Below are positions 18,540-27,497 of a DNA stretch of 64,000 nucleotides, piece after piece; position 1 is the stretch's first letter, and each line of letters begins with the position of its first letter. Position numbers and translations under genes: made by a program. The DNA is from Aliiglaciecola sp. M165 (GTDB lineage: Bacteria > Pseudomonadota > Gammaproteobacteria > Enterobacterales > Alteromonadaceae), in contig NZ_VKKH01000004.1 in assembly GCF_007197995.1 (NCBI RefSeq), positions 496,001 through 560,000 on the forward strand. Direction: 5' to 3'. A model generated the notes under the pieces. That model saw nothing but the letters and a program-made list of their open reading frames with translations. It did not search any database and had not been told where the DNA came from.

Positions 18540-18642
18540 AGCATTTTCATTTTGTTATTTGGGTCTGTTAATTCAAGCAGTCGTTACAAAACAAATCAAT
18601 AATTTCTTGCCCTGCTCAAAATTGTCTCTCACAACGGGTGAG

Positions 18643-18665
18643 TGGAGCGCCGCTCGAGCGCTCCA
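18643..18665 (-). other. Hairpin between acs and crbR
   Basis: A perfect 8-bp GC-rich stem (18643-18650 with 18658-18665, core GGAGCGC/GCGCTCC) with a 7-nt loop lies 10 bp after the acs stop. It lacks a T-run on either side, so it could be an RNA-stabilising hairpin or a partial terminator that reduces crbR read-through. Confidence 0.4.
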
Positions 18666-18675
18666 TGCAGAGTAC

Positions 18676-20616
18676 TCAACGGTGCAGACGGTTTTCGATC
18701 AAACTCTCCACCACAGACGGGTCTGCAAGGGTTGACGTGTCTCCCAGTTGATCATATTCATTGGCTGCGATTTTACGTAAAATCCTACGCATGATCTTAC
18801 CTGAGCGGGTTTTCGGCAATCCAGGAGTCCAATGGATCAGATCGGGTGTTGCAATCGGGCTTAGCTCTTTGCGGACCCACTTTTTCACTTCGGCGGTCAA
18901 ATCGTCATTCACATCTGTGCCTTCTACTGGCGTTACATAAACGTAAATTCCCTGACCTTTGATATCGTGTGGGTATCCAACGACAGCGGCTTCTGCAATG
19001 GATTCATGGGACACTAAGGCGCTTTCAATTTCTGCTGTACCTAAACGATGCCCTGATACATTGAGCACATCGTCAACACGCCCTGTGATCCAGTAGTAAC
19101 CGTCTTCATCACGTTTGCATCCATCTCCGGTAAAATACACATTATCGTAGGTACTGAAATAAGTTTGAATAAAGCGTTCATGGTCGCCATAAACCGTGCG
19201 GGCTTGTCCTGGCCAGCTGTCTCTAATAATTAAATTTCCTTCTGCGGCACCTTCAAGTTCATTTCCCTCTCCATCTACCAGAGCTGGCTGCACACCAAAA
19301 AACGGTATGGTTGCTGAGCCAGGTTTGAGATCGACAACACTTGGTAAGGGTGATATCAAAATTCCACCGGTTTCGGTTTGCCACCATGTATCAACAATAG
19401 GGCATCGACCTCGGCCAATGGTTTCATAGTACCAATGCCACGCTTCAGGGTTAATTGGTTCCCCCACAGACCCGAGTAAACGCAAAGAGTCGCAGGTGGT
19501 GCCTTGTGCAGCAAAGTCTCCATGAGCCATGAGTGCTCGGATCGCGGTTGGTGCAGTATATAAAATATTGACCTTGTGTTTATCGACAACCTGACAGATT
19601 CGACGCATGTCTGGATAGGTAGGGATACCTTCAAACAGCAACGTTGTAGCACCATTCGCCAATGGACCATAAACCATATATGTATGGCCGGTGATCCATC
19701 CTACATCTGCGGCGCACCAGTAAATTTCGCCGGGACGATAATCAAAAATCAATTTGTGAGTGATTGCAGCATATACTAGATAACCACCCGTGGTATGCAC
19801 TACACCTTTTGGTGTTCCCGTTGAGCCAGAGGTGTACAAAATGAACAGTGGGTCTTCGGCATTCATGACTTCTGGCTCGCACTCGGGTTCACAATCAGTG
19901 ACTAATTCGTGCCACCAGACATCCTTGCCACCAAATGCTACATCGTTCCCGGTATTTTGAAAAACCAGTACATTTTCAATTGTCGGACAGCGATTGTCTT
20001 TGAGCGCTTCATCCACGTTTATTTTCAGAGGCACGCAATTTCCACCTCGACGCCCCTCATCGGCAGTGATCACCAGTTTTGCATCAGAATCGTGGATCCT
20101 GTCAGCGATAGCATTGGGCGAGAAACCACCAAAGATGATTGAGTGTACTGCTCCAATTCGGGTACAGGCCAACATCGCGACAGCCGCTTCGGTGACCATT
20201 GGCATATAGATCGCCACTCTATCGCCTTTGTTTAAACCAAGTTTCTTCAGTCCATTGGCCAGCTTACACACCTGATCATGCAGTTCCTGATAGCTAACTT
20301 TTTTATCCTTGTCCGGCGTATCACCTTCCCACAACAAGGCGGTTTGATCGGCTTGGGTAGCCAGATGCCTATCGATACAGTTGAAACTGACGTTTAACTG
20401 ACCATCCTCAAACCATTTAATGCTGACATTCTCTTTGGCAAATGAGGTGTTTTTGATAATGCTTGGTTCTTTCACCCAATCCAATATTTTGGATTGTTCC
20501 CTCCAGAACACATCTGGAGAATCGATAGACTGTTTATACATTGCTTGATGCAGCTCGGCATTCATATGCGAACCTTGTTTTGCCTGATCAGGTACCGGAT
20601 AAATTGAATCTGTCAT
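18676..20616 (-). CDS. acs: Acetyl-CoA synthetase
   Basis: A 646-residue AMP-forming acetate:CoA ligase, close in length to E. coli Acs (652). It makes acetyl-CoA from acetate, ATP and CoA through acetyl-AMP, in the cytoplasm. The P-loop-like motif [12 protein letters not shown], the adenylate-binding WWQTETG, the hinge region [18 protein letters not shown] and the C-terminal [11 protein letters not shown] with the acetylatable Lys607 are all present. The ATG at 20616 is preceded by TGGAAAA. Two copies of the motif shared with the crbS promoter lie 69-129 bp upstream of the start. With CrbS, CrbR and the symporter it forms an acetate-scavenging module. Confidence 0.97.
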   Translation of the reverse strand: MTDSIYPVPDQAKQGSHMNAELHQAMYKQSIDSPDVFWREQSKILDWVKEPSIIKNTSFAKENVSIKWFEDGQLNVSFNCIDRHLATQADQTALLWEGDTPDKDKKVSYQELHDQVCKLANGLKKLGLNKGDRVAIYMPMVTEAAVAMLACTRIGAVHSIIFGGFSPNAIADRIHDSDAKLVITADEGRRGGNCVPLKINVDEALKDNRCPTIENVLVFQNTGNDVAFGGKDVWWHELVTDCEPECEPEVMNAEDPLFILYTSGSTGTPKGVVHTTGGYLVYAAITHKLIFDYRPGEIYWCAADVGWITGHTYMVYGPLANGATTLLFEGIPTYPDMRRICQVVDKHKVNILYTAPTAIRALMAHGDFAAQGTTCDSLRLLGSVGEPINPEAWHWYYETIGRGRCPIVDTWWQTETGGILISPLPSVVDLKPGSATIPFFGVQPALVDGEGNELEGAAEGNLIIRDSWPGQARTVYGDHERFIQTYFSTYDNVYFTGDGCKRDEDGYYWITGRVDDVLNVSGHRLGTAEIESALVSHESIAEAAVVGYPHDIKGQGIYVYVTPVEGTDVNDDLTAEVKKWVRKELSPIATPDLIHWTPGLPKTRSGKIMRRILRKIAANEYDQLGDTSTLADPSVVESLIENRLHR

Positions 20617-20684
20617 AGTCGTTTTCCATTGCTATCGCTTAATTGTTAATAGTCCATACTCTAGCGCGCTTCCCAAAGAGTAAA

Positions 20685-20701
20685 ATGAGACTTTGGTCGT
20701 A
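20685..20701 (-). promoter_or_regulatory. Candidate CrbR box 1 upstream of acs
   Basis: The plus strand reads ATGAGACTTTGGTCGTA, identical to the crbS-upstream copy at 15 of 17 positions; the identity extends two bases further upstream. The centre is about 77 bp upstream of the acs start codon. It could serve acs, the divergent porin, or both. Confidence 0.6.
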
Positions 20702-20728
20702 CTGCTAATGGTTCATTAATTTAGCGTA

Positions 20729-20745
20729 TACGACTTCAGTCTTAT
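20729..20745 (+). promoter_or_regulatory. Candidate CrbR box 2 upstream of acs, inverted
   Basis: The plus strand reads TACGACTTCAGTCTTAT, which fits TACGACNNNNGTCTYAT in the orientation opposite to box 1. The centres of the two boxes are 44 bp apart, about four helical turns, as expected for cooperative activator binding. Confidence 0.55.
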
Positions 20746-20818
20746 AGACCAACAGCTTATATGCATTTTATTGATCCTGATCCAAAGTTAAGCCAGCAAT
20801 CACTGCATTAGGAAAATC

Positions 20819-21979
20819 ATGATGAAAACAAAAATCGCAGCGGCATTATCTTTGGCTCTATTTACTTCAGTATCTTCACAGGCCAGTGTATTGGATAAAA
20901 CTAAGGTTTCATTCTCGGGCTATATCAAGGCGGATGCTATGTTCAGTAGCTACAGTGACGGTACATTACCATCTGGAAGTATTGGCCGAGATTTTTATAT
21001 CCCCAGCCTTACACCCGTGAGCGGCAATGACGAAGATACACAGTTTGATGCACATATACGTCAAACGCGTTTTCGCTTTACAACCAACACAGACCTAGAC
21101 AATGGCGAAAAAGTGACCGGAGTATTGGAGTTTGATTTCCATGCTACCCCAAACGGAAATGAACGCATCAGTAACTCCTTTGAACCCAGGATCCGCCACG
21201 CCTTTATAAAATATCAAAACTGGTTAATTGGCCAAACTTGGTCGACCTTTCAAGACGTAAAAGCCTTGCCTGAAACCCTTGATTTTATCGGTGCGACGGA
21301 CGGCACTATTTTTGACCGACAAGCGATGGTGAGATACACATCAGGAAACCTGGAATTTGCTTTGGAAAACCCCGAAACAACGGTTACACCATTTGGTGGT
21401 GGCGGACGAATAGTGACTGACGACAACTCTGTTCCAGATCTTGTTGCACGGTACACCTTTAAAGGCGATTGGGGACACGTCGCTGTTGCGGGTCTTTTAA
21501 GACAACTGGCTTATGTGAATAAACAAGGCGGAGCGGATATTGATAGCACAGAGACCAGTGCGGGGATCAGTCTGACAGCAAAATTCAATCTAGGTCAGGA
21601 CGATCTGCGCCTGATGGCCAACTTTGGAAGCGGTTTAGGCCGATATCTGGCATTAAATGCGGTCAATGGGGCTGTGCTGAATGAAAACAATGAACTGGAA
21701 GCAATAGATTCATATGGTGTAAGCGTCGCGTACCGTCGCGTGTGGAGCGAAAAGTGGCGGAGTAATTTTACTTATTCCATGTTCAGCGCAGACAATGATG
21801 TAGCACTCACTGGCACCAGCGCGACAAAAGAAACTTACAGCGCCAGAGCAAATATACTCTACTCTCCTAGCAAGGAGCTTACCTTTGGTGCCGAGTATGC
21901 CTTTGCGAAAAGAGAGCTTGAAAATGGCGCCGATGGCGACATGAACCGTCTTCAATTTTCAGCTAAATACGCCTTTTGA
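20819..21979 (+). CDS. DcaP-like outer-membrane porin
   Basis: A 386-residue outer-membrane protein with a clear signal peptide (MMKTKIAAALSLALFTSVSSQA, cleaved before SVLD). The mature part is rich in alternating beta-strands and ends with the aromatic C-terminal residue of barrels (LQFSAKYAF). The N-terminal segment VSFSGYIKADAMFS and the motif RQTRFRFTTNTDLDNGEKVTG are typical of DcaP-like trimeric porins, which take up dicarboxylates and other anionic small molecules. It is divergent from acs and shares its regulatory region with the two candidate CrbR boxes, suggesting, by inference, a role in carboxylate or acetate uptake. AGGAAAA precedes the start; a second in-frame ATG directly follows. 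Confidence 0.85.
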   Translation: MMKTKIAAALSLALFTSVSSQASVLDKTKVSFSGYIKADAMFSSYSDGTLPSGSIGRDFYIPSLTPVSGNDEDTQFDAHIRQTRFRFTTNTDLDNGEKVTGVLEFDFHATPNGNERISNSFEPRIRHAFIKYQNWLIGQTWSTFQDVKALPETLDFIGATDGTIFDRQAMVRYTSGNLEFALENPETTVTPFGGGGRIVTDDNSVPDLVARYTFKGDWGHVAVAGLLRQLAYVNKQGGADIDSTETSAGISLTAKFNLGQDDLRLMANFGSGLGRYLALNAVNGAVLNENNELEAIDSYGVSVAYRRVWSEKWRSNFTYSMFSADNDVALTGTSATKETYSARANILYSPSKELTFGAEYAFAKRELENGADGDMNRLQFSAKYAF

Positions 21980-21994
21980 CCTGATAATGTGATG

Positions 21995-22035
21995 GGGCGG
22001 CTGTTTTATCCTATTTGACCTGAAAACAGCAGCCC
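21995..22035. terminator. Possible bidirectional terminator, porin/diguanylate cyclase
   Basis: A 13-bp stem with one mismatch (21995-22007 with 22023-22035, GGGCGGCTGTTTT against its complement) encloses a 15-nt loop. It follows the porin stop but overlaps the last codons of the convergent cyclase gene. Confidence 0.45.
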
Positions 22036-23130
22036 TTCTTCAGATCCCACAACGGTATTTCGTCCATTTTTCTTCCCCATACAAAGCGCATCATCGGCGC
22101 ACTTAATTAGCGCTTCCATATGACTAACTTCGTTTGCGGGCAGACAGCAATAACCAACGGTGATTGTGATACACACCTTTTTACCGTCATGTTCGATATT
22201 CAACGTTTCGACTGCCTGGCGTATTTTCTCAGCGACTTGGTGAGAATGCGTATGATCGACATCGCCTAACACAATTAGAAATTCTTCGTCCCCGAAACGA
22301 CCTATACCATCAAGTTGTTGCCTGATTGTTTGCTGCAAAATATAGGCAACACGTTTTAACGCTTCATCACCAAATAAATGGCCAAATTGATCATTGATAC
22401 TCTTGAAATTATCAATATCTATCATCATCGCAGACACCCAACCATTCGAGCCTTGTTTTTGCTCTATCATGGTTTCCAAAAACTCTTCAATACTGCCACG
22501 ATTCATTATTTGGGTCAGACTATCGTATGTGGCTTGCTGCTGAAGTTTGAGCCCAAGTTTGCGACTGAGACGATCGAATTCGATGCCAAAAAATGCGCTG
22601 ACCATACACGCCATGACAATCCAAAATGCCCGCGCATAAGTAACGGGTGACTCAACATCGTACTCTACAATTGAGGGAAAGAATCTGAAAGATTCGATGG
22701 TAAGAATCACAAAGCCAATCAGAAACACAGTGATCCCAATCGTTACTCTTTTGGAAGTCAGTAGACACACGAGTAAGGGCACTATTGGTATTACAGCGGC
22801 AAACTGACTATTTGGCCCGCCTGAAACTAAAACCAGGGGTAACAGAAAAAATAACCCTGCAAAAATCACTATATGTGGGTAGAAAGGTCGTGGGGTTGTA
22901 TATTGCAATAAAGCAAATACGCCAAATGCCAGAATTGCATTAACGATCCCGATATAAGTCAACAAAACAGTCTGTTCAACAAGGAAAGGTCGAATTATTG
23001 TTGCAAACACAATCGCAACAAACATGAGCAATGCTGCACGCTTTGCTAAAACATTCCGAGAAACCTCGATGTTTGTCTGATTTGTTAAGAGGGTTGTATC
23101 GTCCTTAATGGTGAAATCCTTTTGCAACAA
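22006..23130 (-). CDS. Membrane diguanylate-cyclase-like GGDEF protein with divergent signature
   Basis: A 374-residue protein with about six N-terminal membrane helices (residues about 30-195, for example LLMFVAIVFATIIRPFLV and AFWIVMACMVSAFFGIEF) followed by a GGDEF domain (from about residue 205: YDSLTQIMNRGSIEEFLE, MIDIDNFKSINDQFGH). The active-site loop reads GRFGDEEFLIV: where GGDEF or GGEEF is usual it has Gly280-Asp-Glu-Glu-Phe, so the second Gly is replaced by Asp. The enzyme may still be active or may be a degenerate receptor. The start is a TTG at 23130, with GGAAG at a good distance, 4 bp after the thioesterase stop, so the two genes are co-transcribed. Confidence 0.88.
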   Translation of the reverse strand: MLQKDFTIKDDTTLLTNQTNIEVSRNVLAKRAALLMFVAIVFATIIRPFLVEQTVLLTYIGIVNAILAFGVFALLQYTTPRPFYPHIVIFAGLFFLLPLVLVSGGPNSQFAAVIPIVPLLVCLLTSKRVTIGITVFLIGFVILTIESFRFFPSIVEYDVESPVTYARAFWIVMACMVSAFFGIEFDRLSRKLGLKLQQQATYDSLTQIMNRGSIEEFLETMIEQKQGSNGWVSAMMIDIDNFKSINDQFGHLFGDEALKRVAYILQQTIRQQLDGIGRFGDEEFLIVLGDVDHTHSHQVAEKIRQAVETLNIEHDGKKVCITITVGYCCLPANEVSHMEALIKCADDALCMGKKNGRNTVVGSEEGLLFSGQIG

Positions 23131-23134
23131 TCTA

Positions 23135-23614
23135 CTACTTCCATCCTAACGTTTGTTCGAAGTCATGGTCTAGCTTTTTCGCAAAATCTTTAGCGTGAAT
23201 AGCGACCTTCTCTAACAAAGTGTCCTCTTCGGATTGGGGTTCAAAATGTGGAACCTCGATAGGATAACCCGCCTCATCCACTGCCATGAATGTGATAAAG
23301 CATCGATTTGTCACCACAACCGCATCTTCTTTGGGGTCGCTGGCTTTAACGACTACATAAATATGCATACTTGTTTTACCTGTATGTACAATTCTTGCAC
23401 CCACGCTGACCAGTTGTCCGACTAATATGGGACGAATAAACCGAATAGCATTGGCCGAAACCGTCACACAATAACGCTTGCTCCATTGCGCGGCGCAAGC
23501 ATAGGATGCTTGATCAATCCATTTCATGACCATACCGCCATGAACTTTTCCTCCGAAATTAACGTCTGTGGGTTCAGCTAAAAATCTAAATTCTGTTTGG
23601 CTATTGCTATTCAT
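23135..23614 (-). CDS. Acyl-CoA thioesterase, hotdog fold (YciA-like)
   Basis: A 159-residue hotdog-fold thioesterase that should hydrolyse acyl-CoA to free acid and CoA in the cytoplasm. It shows the family core NFGGKVHGGMVMKWIDQASYACAAQW, with the Asp of the HGG...D active-site region, followed by VTVSANAIRFIRPILVGQLV and VVTNRCFITFMAVDEAG. The length matches YciA/BFIT-type enzymes. It is the first gene of a two-gene unit with the GGDEF protein. Substrate chain length cannot be predicted. Start ATG at 23614. Confidence 0.88.
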   Translation of the reverse strand: MNSNSQTEFRFLAEPTDVNFGGKVHGGMVMKWIDQASYACAAQWSKRYCVTVSANAIRFIRPILVGQLVSVGARIVHTGKTSMHIYVVVKASDPKEDAVVVTNRCFITFMAVDEAGYPIEVPHFEPQSEEDTLLEKVAIHAKDFAKKLDHDFEQTLGWK

Positions 23615-23731
23615 TTCAAACTCTTTGTTTTCAGTTACTTAACTTACTATAGATGACTTACATCGAAAGGTTGAGGCAAATATGAATAATTGCCTTTATA
23701 TTGAACATAAATGGATTGGCGGCGGGAAAAA

Positions 23732-24625
23732 ATGAAAAGGCTACACATTACCAATGGCGATAGCACGATTGATCTATTGCGTGCAGCAGGGATCGCCGGT
23801 GAATATTTACCATGGCGAGACATTTTACATTTTGGACCCGTACCCATGTGTGAGGATCTCCCTTCACTTTCAGTGATAAGAGCTGATTTCTTGGCATCTA
23901 TGGGGATCACTAATCAAGCTGCGTTGCGAGAAGATTTTGCGGAACGGGACAATAAGTTAAACAAAGCGTATGACTTTGACGAAATCATTTTTTGGTTTGA
24001 GCATGATTTGTATGATCAGCTGCAAATTATTCAGTTATTTAGTTGGCTCACGGAACATCCCGTTATTGTGAAGAAATCTACGCTGGTCAACCCTAATAAA
24101 CATCTTGGACACCACACACCAGAAGAAGCCATCGACTTGCTACCTACTCGCAGGCCAATTACGCAACAACAGCTAGATGTAGCAAAACAAGCCTGGTATG
24201 CGTTTCGCCAGACGAATTTGGAGCAGTGGCGGGAATTATGCAGCCAGATTACGGGAGCGTTGCCCTACCTAAAGGCGGCGATTCAAAGAAGCCTTGGTGA
24301 ATTACCCCAACCTAACAGCGGCTGTACACAAACCGAAATGATGATTTTGGAATTAATTAATCGCGGTGAAAACCACGCAGGGCCTCTATTTCGGTCGTAT
24401 TGCCAGCTTGAGCAAAATGAATTTCATGGCGATATGAGCTTTTTCTGGATTGTCGAGCAAATGATACAAGACACTCCGCCCCTTTTGAGAAAGACACAAG
24501 ATGTTTTTGAATTAACAAAGTTGGGGAAAACAGTACTTGGCGGTAAGCAACGCTGGGAGCGCCAATACTCGCAACAGCATTGGTTGGGTGGTTACTGTAT
24601 TTCTTCACCGAAAAGAAGCACATAA
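23732..24625 (+). CDS. DUF1835 family protein
   Basis: A protein of about 297 residues. The N-terminal half matches DUF1835 (LHITNGDSTIDLLRAAGIAGEYLPWRDILHFGPVP, then IIFWFEHDLYDQLQIIQLF). The C-terminal half contains a helical region (TEMMILELINRGENHAGPLF) resembling the companion domain often found with DUF1835, with a WH-like ending LTKLGKTVLGG. I use the ATG at 23732 because GGGAAAAA precedes it directly; an in-frame ATG at 23711 adds seven poorly conserved residues. Function is unknown. It may be followed by the DUF1456 gene 59 bp later on the same strand. Confidence 0.75.
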   Translation: MKRLHITNGDSTIDLLRAAGIAGEYLPWRDILHFGPVPMCEDLPSLSVIRADFLASMGITNQAALREDFAERDNKLNKAYDFDEIIFWFEHDLYDQLQIIQLFSWLTEHPVIVKKSTLVNPNKHLGHHTPEEAIDLLPTRRPITQQQLDVAKQAWYAFRQTNLEQWRELCSQITGALPYLKAAIQRSLGELPQPNSGCTQTEMMILELINRGENHAGPLFRSYCQLEQNEFHGDMSFFWIVEQMIQDTPPLLRKTQDVFELTKLGKTVLGGKQRWERQYSQQHWLGGYCISSPKRST

Positions 24626-24684
24626 CGCGTTTTATCCGCATTTAGGGTAGAATAACGTCATTATCCACCTATTTGGTCCAACTG

Positions 24685-25329
24685 ATGAACCATAATGACG
24701 TGCTTAGGCGACTCAGATTTGCTTTGAGCCTTGACGATACAGCAACAATAAATATTTTTGCCCTTGCGGACTACTCCATGGAGCAAGATTACTTATCGAC
24801 ACTAATGAAAAAAGAGCAAGAACCTGGTTTTTTGCCTTGTAGAGACAAAATCCTCAGTCTTTTCCTTGATGGTTTAATCATTAACAAACGCGGAAAGCAA
24901 GAAGGGGTTGAGCCCGTTGTTCTCAAAGGAAGTGAGCGACTTAGCAACAATGACATCATGCGTAAAATTCGCATTGCGATGCAATATCGAGATGATGATA
25001 TTATCAATTTGCTTAAAAGTGTTAACTTCAGAATGAGCAAAGGCGAGTTGTCTGCGCTCTTTCGCAAACCTGATCATCGCAATTTTAAGGAATGTGGCGA
25101 TCAAGTTGTCCGTAATCTTCTAAAAGGAATGGTCGCTAAATACCGACCTGAAAGCGCAAAGAACGCTATTAATCCAACATCAAAACCCACAAAGCCAACT
25201 TACAAGTCGAAGGCGAGACCCGTAAAAAGCGATAGTCAAAAGGTTAGAGGTACATTAAGCAGAAATAAACCAACAGAAAATGTTGAAGAGAAACCCGACT
25301 CTGTGTGGGGAAAGGTAAAAACTAAATAA
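24685..25329 (+). CDS. DUF1456 (YehS-like) protein
   Basis: A 214-residue protein with two tandem DUF1456 repeats of about 70 residues: NHNDVLRRLRFALSLDDTATINIFALA and LSNNDIMRKIRIAMQYRDDDIINLL, each ending with a helix like CRDKILSLFLDGLI or CGDQVVRNLLKGM. The last 45 residues are a basic, low-complexity tail (KPTKPTYKSKARPVKS). The family is widespread in gammaproteobacteria and of unknown function. The ATG at 24685 gives the family start MNHNDVLRR; an upstream TTG at 24673 is in frame but unlikely. It is convergent to tuf across the repeat-rich gap. Confidence 0.82.
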   Translation: MNHNDVLRRLRFALSLDDTATINIFALADYSMEQDYLSTLMKKEQEPGFLPCRDKILSLFLDGLIINKRGKQEGVEPVVLKGSERLSNNDIMRKIRIAMQYRDDDIINLLKSVNFRMSKGELSALFRKPDHRNFKECGDQVVRNLLKGMVAKYRPESAKNAINPTSKPTKPTYKSKARPVKSDSQKVRGTLSRNKPTENVEEKPDSVWGKVKTK

Positions 25330-25395
25330 GGCGATGCGAACGAGCAAAAAGCGACTGCACGGACTCTATTTACCACATCTTCGCACTTTCCTAAT

Positions 25396-25483
25396 GTCGT
25401 CCTTGTGCTACTGATACATCATCCTCGCGCTACTGGTACGTCATCCTTGCGATACTCATACGTCTTCCTCGCGAATGCGGGGA
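25396..25483. repeat. Four tandem 22-bp degenerate repeats
   Basis: Units begin at 25396, 25418, 25440 and 25462, each close to GTCATCCTCGCG followed by ATACTGATAC. The last unit ends in the hairpin TCCTCGC-GAAT-GCGGGGA, a form that resembles REP-type intergenic repeats. There are no spacers, so this is not a CRISPR array. Confidence 0.7.
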
Positions 25484-25626
25484 TCTCTTTAACAAGCCAC
25501 CATTTTTTAACTACAAACAGGATTGGGGTAGATCCCCGACAAAGAGCACCTCGGGGACGACGTCGCCTTTTTTGGGGATGGCGTCGCTGTTCTATTTTCG
25601 GGGACGACGTTTTTTCTGCAGGCATA

Positions 25627-25653
25627 AAAAAAGCTGCACTAGGCAGCTTTTTT
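25627..25653 (-). terminator. Rho-independent terminator of tuf
   Basis: A perfect 11-bp stem (25627-25637 with 25643-25653, AAAAAAGCTGC and complement) with a 5-nt loop, 17 bp after the tuf stop. A T-run follows on the minus strand. Confidence 0.9.
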
Positions 25654-25669
25654 CAATAACGCTTAGTTG

Positions 25670-26854
25670 TTATGCAATGATTTTTGCTACAACACCAGCG
25701 CCAACAGTTCTTCCACCTTCACGGATTGCGAAACGTAGACCTTCGTCCATCGCAATCGGAGCAATCAACTCTACTTTGAATTTCAAGTTGTCACCAGGCA
25801 TTACCATTTCTACGCCTTCTGGAAGCTCTACCGCACCTGTTACGTCTGTTGTACGGAAGTAGAACTGTGGACGATAGCCTTTGAAGAATGGAGTATGACG
25901 GCCACCTTCATCTTTAGACAATACGTATACTTCTGCTTCAAACTGTGTGTGTGGGTTGATTGAACCAGGCGCTGCCAATACTTGACCACGCTCTACTTCG
26001 TCACGCTTAGTACCACGTAGTAGTACACCAACGTTCTCTCCTGCACGACCTTCGTCAAGCAACTTACGGAACATCTCTACACCAGTACAAGTCGTCTTCG
26101 TAGTCTCTTTGATACCTACGATTTCTACTTCTTCACCTACCTTGATGATACCTTGCTCTACACGACCTGTTACTACTGTACCACGGCCTGAAATTGAGAA
26201 TACATCTTCAATTGGAAGGATGAACGGCTTGTCGATTGCACGCTCTGGCTCTGGGATGTAAGTATCTAGCGCTTCGCCTAGCTCTACAATTTTCTTTTCC
26301 CACTCTTCGTCGCCTTCTAGCGCTTTCAAAGCTGAACCTTGGATTACTGGCAAATCATCACCTGGGAATTCGTATTCTGTTAGAAGTTCACGTACTTCCA
26401 TTTCTACCAATTCTAGTAACTCTTCGTCATCAACCATGTCACATTTGTTCATGAATACGATCATGTAAGGTACGCCAACCTGACGACCCAACAAGATGTG
26501 CTCACGTGTTTGTGGCATAGGACCATCTGTTGCCGCTACAACCAAGATTGCGCCGTCCATCTGTGCAGCACCCGTGATCATGTTTTTAACATAATCAGCG
26601 TGTCCTGGGCAGTCAACGTGTGCGTAGTGACGAGTCGGTGTATCATACTCAACGTGAGACGTTGCGATTGTGATACCACGCTCGCGCTCTTCTGGAGCGT
26701 TATCGATTTGATCGAATGCTTGAGCTGAACCACCATAGGTCTTTGCTAGAACTGTAGTGATTGCCGCTGTTAGCGTTGTTTTACCATGGTCAACGTGGCC
26801 AATAGTACCAACGTTTACGTGGGGTTTCGTACGTTCAAACTTTTCTTTTGCCAT
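25670..26854 (-). CDS. tuf: Elongation factor Tu
   Basis: EF-Tu, 394 residues, delivers aminoacyl-tRNA to the ribosome with GTP hydrolysis. The G motifs [22 protein letters not shown] and NKCDMVDD, the switch I region [15 protein letters not shown] and the C-terminal domains are all intact. It lies downstream of the tRNA-Thr/Tyr/Gly/Thr genes, as tufB does in E. coli, and is probably expressed from the tRNA promoter at 27356-27384. A second tuf copy is common in this group but not in the window. Unlike E. coli, secE-nusG does not follow; the terminator and a repeat region do. Confidence 0.98.
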   Translation of the reverse strand: MAKEKFERTKPHVNVGTIGHVDHGKTTLTAAITTVLAKTYGGSAQAFDQIDNAPEERERGITIATSHVEYDTPTRHYAHVDCPGHADYVKNMITGAAQMDGAILVVAATDGPMPQTREHILLGRQVGVPYMIVFMNKCDMVDDEELLELVEMEVRELLTEYEFPGDDLPVIQGSALKALEGDEEWEKKIVELGEALDTYIPEPERAIDKPFILPIEDVFSISGRGTVVTGRVEQGIIKVGEEVEIVGIKETTKTTCTGVEMFRKLLDEGRAGENVGVLLRGTKRDEVERGQVLAAPGSINPHTQFEAEVYVLSKDEGGRHTPFFKGYRPQFYFRTTDVTGAVELPEGVEMVMPGDNLKFKVELIAPIAMDEGLRFAIREGGRTVGAGVVAKIIA

Positions 26855-26915
26855 CTTAAATTTTTCCTAGCAAAGTATATTAAAAAAAACCTATATCAAA
26901 GAGTTGATGGAGAAC

Positions 26916-26991
26916 TGGTGCTGATAGGCAGATTTGAACTGCCGACCTCACCCTTACCAAGGGTGCGCTCTACCAACTGAGCTATATCAGC
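26916..26991 (-). tRNA. tRNA-Thr (GGT)
   Basis: 76 nt with encoded CCA. Acceptor arms GCTGATA and TATCAGC pair; the anticodon loop reads CTTGGTAAG, giving anticodon GGT; GTTCAAATC is the T-loop. It is the last of four tRNAs and lies 61 bp upstream of tuf. Confidence 0.97.
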
Positions 26992-26998
26992 ACGTAAT

Positions 26999-27073
<75 letters not shown>

Positions 27074-27166
27074 AAACCTTTTCTCTATCCACCTCAATGA
27101 AAGTGGTGGCGTGACTCACAGCGTCACACCATACACCTGATTTAACCTGCAGGTGCACAGTAAATA

Positions 27167-27251
27167 TGGTGGAGGGGGCAGGATTCGAACCTGCGAAGGC
27201 TGAGCCGGCAGATTTACAGTCTGCTCCCGTTGACCGCTTGGGTACCCCTCC
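27167..27251 (-). tRNA. tRNA-Tyr (GTA)
   Basis: 85 nt with a long variable arm and encoded CCA. Acceptor GGAGGGG; the anticodon loop CTGTAAA gives GTA. The 93-bp spacer to tRNA-Gly includes a dyad near GGTGGCGTGACTCACAGCGTCACACC. Confidence 0.96.
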
Positions 27252-27259
27252 AGGATTGA

Positions 27260-27335
<76 letters not shown>

Positions 27336-27355
27336 ACTGCATCAAGTGGGTGCGC

Positions 27356-27384
27356 ATTCTAGAGTAATGATCACGTGGGTGCAA
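27356..27384 (-). promoter_or_regulatory. Sigma-70 promoter of the tRNA-tuf operon
   Basis: On the minus strand TTGCAC (27384-27379), a 17-bp spacer and TAGAAT (27361-27356) are followed by the GC-rich discriminator GCGCACC, the hallmark of stringently controlled stable-RNA promoters. The tRNA-Thr gene begins 21 bp downstream of the -10. Confidence 0.65.
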
Positions 27385-27497
27385 GAGTCTGAAACTAAAA
27401 AATGCGTAAAAAGTACTTAAAATTTGAAATTGGTGTTTTAGCTGGATGAAAAACCGTCAAATAATTAATGGAATTGGCACAAAGCGCTGTCTACCCG

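Larger units (their letters stand above)
25330..25669. other. Non-coding repeat-rich gap between DUF1456 gene and tuf
   Basis: About 340 bp without a credible gene. It holds four tandem 22-bp degenerate repeats (25396-25483), hairpins at 25466-25483 (TCCTCGC/GCGGGGA) and 25533-25557 (TCCCCGA/TCGGGGA), the 12-mer CGGGGACGACGT twice (25552 and 25599), and the tuf terminator. Base composition differs from flanking genes. Small open frames through the repeats look artefactual. Confidence 0.7.

Noticed and set aside
25396..25483. CRISPR-like array
   Set aside because: The 22-bp units are directly adjacent with no unique spacers, are degenerate, and no cas gene is nearby.
25405..25862. Small open frames through the repeat-rich gap and the end of tuf
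   Set aside because: They read through repeats, terminator and the antisense strand of tuf; composition is not protein-like.
27336..27497. Sigma-54 promoter near TGGCAC at 27475
   Set aside because: The matching TTGC element at the right spacing is absent.
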